Assembly: GCA_037957365.1 (NCBI GenBank)
Contig: JARHVA010002127.1
Location: forward strand, 2,560,501-2,624,500
Length of the DNA stretch: 64,000 bases
Reading direction: 5' to 3'
DNA from: Torreya grandis
Taxonomy: Eukaryota; Streptophyta; Pinopsida; Cupressales; Taxaceae
Positions 56,813-64,000 of this stretch are shown here, piece after piece. The translations under genes and the position numbers were made by a program. The first letter of the stretch is position 1. The number at the start of each line of letters is the position of its first letter. A model generated the notes under the pieces. The model had not been told where the DNA came from. It saw only the letters and a list, made by a program, of their open reading frames with translations, and did not search any database.

Positions 56813-58269
56813 ACATCTCAAGTTAATACCCTATCAAATTCTACCAATAATGAGTGTGCCAATAATAAGAATGAGTAACATATTAAAAATGTTATCATAT
56901 AGAATGAATATGATTATGAAGACAATAAAACATGTGATAACAATGAACATGATAAAGTATATCAATATCAAGTTAAAACTATTGCAATGTTTTGAGGGCA
57001 TATTCATGAAAATATTAAAGATCTCTAGAAGATCCTCAATACTATATTGGAAAATAAAAAATCCAAAAGCAATAATGAACAACATGTTGTACTCAACACA
57101 CCTCATTATTTTATTTTCTTAATAAGGACCCATTAAATTTTTGAAAGGTATAATTCTATTTTCAAAAGCCTTTTCATCAACATTTATATGTGTATTCAAC
57201 AAGATCAAGCTTTAAAATTTATTATTCTTTATTTAGAGGACTGTTATTCAATATTACAATGGGAATTTATTTGTTATTTGGGTTTTCATTGTGTGATTTA
57301 TTAAGACTAACTATTAATGGTATTTGAGAGTTTTGTATATATATATATATTTTTGTATTTGGAATTTGTACATTTTACACTTTGCAAGCTATGTATTTTG
57401 CATTTTAGGCCTTTAAAAGCTTTGTTCGTAGGTGTTCTCATTACAAAATTTGTTGTATACTTCAACATATTTGAAATTTCAAGTCCTCAAGCCTACATGA
57501 CTTGATTCACCTTCACATATTTTACACTTCATAGGATTTGTTCACAACTCTTAATTTTTACTAGTCTTAGACTTTGCTAGTTTTATTCTTCACAACTATG
57601 GTATTTAAAAATTTTGTTCAAAAATTTTGTCATGAATTTACCTTTGCATATCATATATTTCACAAGTTTTATTCATAATTTGCATTTTTCAAGTTATGTT
57701 CAGTATTTGATCTTCAAAAAATGTATTCAGAAGTCATGTTCATGAAAAGTGTTATTCATAGGTTATGTTTATAGGATTTGGTCTTTAAATATTTTAATCA
57801 TAACTTTTGTCCATCTTAGATTTCACCTTTGAATTTCACATATTTTGGGCATTACAATAATTGGTTGGCTTAGTCTCAACACAAATCCTGATACCTAAAT
57901 TTTGAAGGCATGTTACATGACATAATACATAATTTATATTATGTGAAAGTAGAGACAAGGTGAGACTTATCTTAGGCTATAACATAGAATTTATCCAAAC
58001 ATATAGAAAGCCTACATGGCATACCCACCAAAGTAAAGTGGCCAAGTTTGAATTGAATGAGTAAAATAAGCTTAGAGGTGTTGGACATTAATGGTACATG
58101 AATTGGAATTAAAGCCTTATAGTCAATGATGTATGAGTGAATTCTAAAAATACACCATGTATATTGATTATTAAAGATTCAAAGCTAATTTTCATTTAGT
58201 AGAGAATTTTAATCCCTAGCTATTTGTGTTCTTGTACAAATTACTTCTAGAAAGTGAACAAATATTTGA
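56813..58269 (+). other. Gypsy-type leader, no gene seen
   Basis: Two overlapping 90-codon open frames on opposite strands (56834-57122) have no similarity I recognise and look like chance. From 57300 to 57870 there is a T-rich low-complexity stretch with many TTTTGTTCA and TTTCA strings. Confidence 0.5.
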
Positions 58270-61200
58270 ATTGAATGATAGAAATGAATAATTGAAATAT
58301 TATCAATGGATTCTTCATCTAAGGTATTCAGGGGAGTGATACCACCTTCTAAATTATCTATCAAAGACTTCAAAAAATATATAGATACCATCTTCAATTT
58401 TACTATGTTCAATGATGAATATGCCAATTATTCATCTCTTTGGAATGTGATTGAGAATATATATGCCCATTCATGAAAAAAATCTAATAGCTCCATAAAA
58501 GTATCTAGTAGTGGACTTGTTATCATTAAAATATCAATATCTAAATTTTGTAGTGACTAAGCTTGAAGTGATGCCCTGTATTGACCTATTGAGGGTCTTA
58601 TTATTCATTGGTAAGGTGACTAATAGTGATTTTGTACAACACTTAAGCCACAATATAATCATCACTTGCATTTCAAGGGACACTTTATATAGGTACTTAT
58701 GGATATTCATAATAGATACCACCTTTGATGGACATTAGGTTAAACTATGGAAGAAGATGACCACAATTAAGAACACACTAAGGAATTAGATCATTATTGG
58801 AGAAGCAGTCACCCTCAAAGCCAAGGAACTAGTGCATATCAAAAAATTTTGGATGGGAATACATATTGAGATGGCCTTATTGAATAGGTTATATGGTCAC
58901 CCCAATATCCACTTGTTCCACCTAGAATGGGTTCCATGGTTGTATTTATCGATGACCTCATCATTGGATTTTTCCTTGGGAGAGATAATTAGTGTAAGAT
59001 TACATGAGCAAATGCTTAAGAAGGATACAAATCCCATGCATGACCATTTATATATGATGTCATATTTATTGTATCTAGTCATGGGCACCATTTATGTGCA
59101 TAATAGATCTCTCTAGAGCCGAACCCTAGATTGTATTAAAAATTGGGTATGTGATTTCTTTTCCTTCCTCCACATATATGCATATACAAGGAATATAGTC
59201 ATAATTTTTAAGAACATTTACCCTCAAGTATAAAGGGAAATTCATGAGTAACCCTTGCTCAGAGTATTATAAAGTATTAATAAAACACTAGGGCTAATGG
59301 TGGATTATTGGATCTATCATGACTACATAGTAATCATGGTGATGAGAAATAAGGTTTCCCCTTTACATCTCCCAAATTATTTCCCTAATAAACTAGATTA
59401 ATAGGAGATTGTTTACTAGCTATGTTGGAGTGTCGATGAGGATTTGAAGAAGTCCATGTTTTATGGCTCTTCTTTGATGATTAATTGGATGTGTTATACT
59501 AATAATTTTTTTTGGAGAAGTCAGTAAAGCTAGGTAATATTATTCATTGGTGACTTTACCACATAGGGAAAAGGATATTCATGGCCTAATTCAAAATCAC
59601 ATCCAAGGTTTCAACATACCCTACTAGCATGAATCATATGAGCATGATTTCTTTTTTTTGAATGCAAAAGATGATGTCAAGGTTATAGAAAGATCAAAAT
59701 CATCTAGACCAATGGAGGAGATTTTAAGATTCATCTAAGAGTATCCCTATATAATATTTTTATAAGCACATACTAGGCTCCCATCTCCTAATGGGTGGTC
59801 AATTATAGATTATCGGACCTCTCAGCATTCCCAACAACTATAAGACCAAGGAACCTCCTCCAAACCACCACCCACTATGATGACAGTCATGAAACATGAT
59901 CAGCATGTGGAAGAGGCCCTTATTATGTCAAGGTCCTCAAAATAAAGTCCATCAAAGACACCACTAACTATATTTAAAATTGTTAAGTTAGAATAAGAGG
60001 TGACGGAAATCCCCACTAGTGCAAGTTATTTTGGGAGAGATAAGGAACCTATTTACATTAATTCTATCCTCAATTCCAACTACCACAAGCATGAATGTTA
60101 CATTAACTTCTACTCAACAAGATCCTCCCTTGACTTAAAAGTCAACAATTTGATACAAGAGGAACCCTAGAGTCCTTAGGACCCTATGGATATCATTATT
60201 AAAATATCAATATAAGAAGGGCCTAATCTTAAAGATGAGGATGAAGAACTACAAAATGCAAAAATCTTGAGTCTTTAATGAATAAAAGGGAAAACACCAA
60301 TAAAGGTAGAAAATTTTGGGGAAGACATTACTCCTATAACTACCATAGTCCCTATTGTTTATTCAATCCCTATGTTTATACTTTCTCTCTTATTGCTTTT
60401 AGTTCATTGGTTCCTATTGTTCATAGTGCTACTTTGGAATCCTCAATTACTATTGCTTTTAATGTTACTATTATTCTTACAAGTCTTGTTGTTTATAATA
60501 TTGGGATTATTTATATTTCTCTTATTATCTCTACCTACCCTACTATTACTTTAGTCAAAGTTTCCCCTACTCCCCCTAAGTCTAAGAAGGTACATTTTAA
60601 GAAGACTAGGGGTGGCCTTAATAAAACCCAATTGCACGTATCTTCTACTCAACTAGGTTTGCCTATGCCTTCCTCCACCATAACCTAGGATATTTATATT
60701 ACTCCCTTTGATGAATCTAAGAATAATAATCCCACTTATATTATTAATCCAATGCCTTAATTCATAAACATAGAGTGGTCTAAGATCATCTAGCCATCAT
60801 TACTAGACCCATTCAATGTAGAATCATTAATGAAATATTTAGGAGATGTTTTGATAGAGACTACTATTGAGGATAATCAGATAGTAGATACCACACAATT
60901 GATAATTCCCCAATGGGTTTTAGACATGGAATCTCAAGCTTCCCAAAGACCTAACCTGATAATAGCTGAGCTCCCCACTTTGAGCTCCATTTTTGACAAA
61001 TTAATAGCTACCATTTAGAAGGCTAGGAAGAGAAAGATAAAAGATTATTATAATAGAGGCTTGGTCTTAGACAAGAGGTAGGATGTGATCTCAGTGTCAA
61101 ATAAAAATATTAGGAGACTTGGGTAGTTTCCATATAATAAGGATTTTGAATACTACCTATAGGCAAACAAAGAGGCCTTGTTATAACTTCATGAAGTCAC

Positions 61201-62035
61201 AAAGCAGGCTAGATAAGAGTTAAACAAGGTCTTGAGCAGGTAAGGGAATAACATTAAATTATTTATATTCCTAGGGATATTAAAGGTGAGGTAAAAAATG
61301 TTGCTCTTAAGCTTTAAAATATTTTGGAGACTTTTGGTTTAATGAGGGATAAATTGTCCCCTCACATCATTGAAATGATTAAATTATTTAATTCTTTTTA
61401 ATAAGATGAAAATAATTTGAATTTATTTGTATTATATACAACCAATAAGGATTACAACCATATTGATTTAATGATATCATTGGAAGCATCCAATGCTCTC
61501 AATATGGTGGTCATTAGGACATCATAAGTTAAAGAGTGTGTATCAAATGTACAAGCCTTGATTCTAAAACTAGTAGAATAAGAAAAATAAGCCTTGAAAG
61601 TTTTGGATGAGTTGAAGTTATCCTAGGCCCTAGACCCCTAGGAAAATTAAGAAGCAGAGCTAGTTTTGATTAGTTACTACAGTAGACATCAACCAATTTT
61701 AAGTAAAGTCTCTAAAGATGTGCACTAGAAGAAACTAAACAAGAATTGGGCTTTACCAAGAATAAGATAAAAAATGTGGGGATATTTTAGGTGGAATTTA
61801 GAACCACCAAGATGGAGCATGCACATTTACTATCATAGGTCACTAGGGTGCATTGACCCTCCCTTTTAAACATGGATGTAATAAGGTTAAAACACAATGT
61901 TAAATAAAACCACTACCAAGAGTTGGAAGTGAATAAAAAAGCTATGGCTAGGTCTTCCAGTTCAACTAAACCTTCCACTACAGTCCCTCTAATGACTTAC
62001 AATTCAACCATGTAGCCACCATCAACTAGTAAACC
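58270..62035 (+). pseudogene. Long broken gag-like coding trace of a gypsy-type element
   Basis: Protein-like text persists on the plus strand for about 3.7 kb, broken by stops (mostly TAG) and frameshifts. Pieces: SKVFRGVIPPSKLSIKDFKK (58315), FILEWVPWLYLSM-type text, SLGEIISVRLHEQMLKK and HLYMMSYLLYLVMG (58975-59090), KSKKVHFKKTRGGLNKTQLH (60570), MKYLGDVLIET, DTTQLIIPQWVLDMESQA and ELPTLSSIFDKLIATI (60830-61018), and a charged, coiled-coil-like stretch ending near 62035. It lies after a primer site and before a protease, where gag belongs. I do not recognise a zinc knuckle and cannot name a family. Moderate confidence that it was coding, low for the identity. Confidence 0.45.
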
Positions 62036-63560
62036 TTAGTTTATTTAGTTATTTTTATATGTATTTTTTCATGTAAATCAACAATGTAACTAAGACATAT
62101 AGTAGTTTATTTAATAGTTTTGTAAACATGAAAATGTTGCATTTATTTATAATAATGTGTCTAATTTTAAAAGACAGAGTTTTGACTAAGTTTATACATA
62201 CATGCAAAACTTAAATCAATTAGAACTCTCGTTCTAATTATCATTAACATGTAACTTTAGATTTTATATGGATTTAGAGGATGAGGAATCCCATCCCTAA
62301 ATCTATTTATACTTATAATACTCTTATTTTCATGGGTTGGAAAATGTATCAATACAGGAAGAAGTCTTTTTAATTATCATGTAACTATGTTGATGTTTTT
62401 CTATTCCAATTATGTGTAATTAACTGTGTTTACTTTTTTGGTTATTTGATTCATTAATTTGAAGTGTGCAAAGGTTATGAAAAGTTATTTATTATTATTA
62501 CTTGTGTATGTTGATTGAATATGTGCAATCGATATTGTGTAATTAGAAAATATCATTTATTATATGTAATTAGGTTGAATTTTTCAAATTACCTAAGCAT
62601 GCATAAGTGTTCTTGGTATAAAATTCTAGGTGTGAGTAACAACTACCTTAGATACCTCTATGATTTGAGCTATAATATCATAAATAAGGATGTGAAATAT
62701 CTACTCTAAATATAATCAATATTTATTTAAGACCTTATATTTTACTATATCGATTCTTCCCCAGGCTGCCTTACTATGTTTATGTGTGTGTGTGTGTGTG
62801 TGTGTGTAATCGATACTAGCTGCAAACATTGGTATTAAAGACACTTATCCACAAAGAGACTAGCCTAAAAGTAATCCCTTTTCAAATCATAGATATTTAT
62901 TTTATACCCTACATTTACCTCTTTTTTTTTAGATTTACCCACTTTATCATAGGTTCTGTCCATCTAACTCAACTAGATTTTAACTTTATTCTAGGTTTCA
63001 CTCATCCATTCACACCTGGTTAAAACCCTGCAAGCCTAGCTTACTATTCCACCACCCAAATGTTCAACATATATCTAAAAATAATGACCTCAAGTGGATT
63101 TTATCTCCATTGATATCTTAAAATGTTAGAAGTTACCTCATTAAATTTTAATGTTCAATAAAACCACATCAACATGAAAGAAAAGCTCACGCTAGAACGA
63201 GGGCCATAACCTATATTTATTCTTCCATAAAAAGGTTGTTCCCTATGTTTGAGTTATAGTAGAGACACCCAAGAGAGTAACAATGTCTATATCCCAAAAT
63301 ATTTTTTTAGTTTCACCTTTTTTATCCATCGAATGCCTAAATATTCACTAATTGTCCCCACCATACCCTAGGTTAGGACACCTTTCCCATTGAGAAACTT
63401 ACATCTCATTAATTATCCTATGACTCAACCTTGGTTAGTTAGATCCACCATTGTAGTCCCATGAGATGTACATGATTTATATTATTTATAGATAATAAAT
63501 TATAATTTTAGGAATAACAACCATTCACTACATCAACTCCTCCAAATAATATGTATATTC
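62036..63560. other. No gene seen
   Basis: AT-rich DNA with a (TG)n run at 62783-62807. Text near 62820 (GCAAACATTGGTATTAAAGACACTT) faintly resembles the start of the unit LTRs, but I could not follow the similarity. Confidence 0.5.
62783..62807. repeat. (TG)n microsatellite
   Basis: Twelve and a half TG units. Confidence 0.95.
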
Positions 63561-63564
63561 TCCC

Positions 63565-64000
63565 AAATTTGAAGGCTGATAATAATCCACCACCCCCAAA
63601 AGGGAATGATTATCCTATGAACAAGGAAAAATAGATCAAAGTAGGATAAAACATCATTGAGGACATGAATAAGATAAAAACAAACATTACTCTTGATGAA
63701 TTGGATCAGATTACTGAACATAAGGAGCTCCTATAGAGGTCCATTATAGGGAAGTTTATTACAGAGAAGCCAAAAGTTTCTCATATCAATATTATATACA
63801 AGAGTAATCTAGAAGTTATTAATTTATTGTTAACTATCAGATCATTTGGTATGAATATACATAATTATTTAGTTGATTCGAGATCTTTGATCATTATAAT
63901 TCCAACTTTTATTTACTAAAATCTAGGTTTAACTTCAAGCCCATCCAATAAGATAGTTTCATAATTGGACAAAATAATGGTGCTTGTGGTTGGAGTTGAA
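63565..64000 (+). pseudogene. Ty3/gypsy protease region, cut by window edge
   Basis: Plus-strand text NPPPPKGNDYPMNKEK, then IIEDMNKIKTNITLDELDQI (the linker that precedes gypsy protease: IKTNIT..EL), HKELL, then VSHINIIYKSNLEVINLLLT, SFGMNIHNYLVDSRSLIIII, PTFIY, NLGLTSSPSNKIVS. The active site at about 63874 reads D-S-R where D-(S/T)-G is needed. Stops are TAG and TAA at several places. The domain runs off the end of the window, so a following RT cannot be judged. Confidence 0.65.

Noticed and set aside
56834..57122. Two 90-codon frames on opposite strands
   Set aside because: They overlap almost exactly, are made of AT-rich codons (Ile, Met, Lys, Asn, Phe), and have no recognisable motif.
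60372..60554. 60-codon Leu-rich frame that looks membrane-like
   Set aside because: It is an alternate frame of a longer low-complexity, T/A-rich stretch; composition alone explains the leucines.
62818..63530. Possible further LTR start (CATTGGTATTAAAGACACTT)
   Set aside because: The first 20 bases resemble the unit LTRs, but I could not extend the match or find a purine tract before it.

Overview
The window looks like a piece of a large, repeat-rich plant nuclear genome. It is strongly AT-rich. Almost everything I can identify is LTR retrotransposon in various states of decay (Ty1/copia and Ty3/gypsy types), plus one LINE-like insertion. The copia initiator-Met primer sites, the Tat/Ogre-like gypsy protease with its preceding linker, and the DUF4283-type LINE ORF1 are all typical of seed plants. 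A gymnosperm or another large-genome plant is plausible, but the sequence alone does not prove it. I found no intact host gene, tRNA, rRNA, CRISPR array or bacterial-type operon.

Layout. 1-6.7 kb: old gypsy-derived DNA carrying a LINE-like insertion (about 2245-3890) with a 17-bp target duplication. 6.7-19.8 kb: a decayed gypsy-type element (LTRs about 6714-8141 and 18508-19762, protease near 9.0-9.4 kb), split by a complete but dead copia element (9894-15162, duplication TACTA). 19.8-21 kb: an inverted gypsy fragment with a protease domain. 22.08-44.03 kb: three diverged tandem copies of a roughly 6.6-kb unit, each holding an LTR, a primer site, a protease and a second reading frame but no reverse transcriptase. 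Unit three is interrupted by a minus-strand copia element (37768-41791, duplication AGATG). 44.0-48.0 kb: the 3' non-coding part of the gypsy-type element, ending in a purine tract and an LTR. 49.6-56.2 kb: the best-preserved element, a minus-strand copia whose gag-integrase, RT and RNase H frames are largely readable; it sits inside another gypsy-type LTR. 56.8-64 kb: that LTR's primer site, a long broken gag-like coding trace, and a protease cut by the window edge.

The elements form nested layers. The gypsy-type family is oldest. The copia element at 9.9 kb has LTRs about 12% different by hand count. The two at 37.8 and 49.6 kb are younger, at about 5-6%. Many in-frame stops are TAG where the family has CAG or TGG, which fits C-to-T decay at methylated CHG sites.

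The points most worth a second look are the tandem array with its recognisable junction, a gypsy-type family that repeatedly keeps protease but not RT or integrase, a 21-bp CpG-rich repeat shared by the LTR and coding region of one copia element, and a recurring hairpin plus purine tract about 1 kb upstream of the gypsy-type 3' LTRs. All coordinates, alignments and percentages were made by eye.
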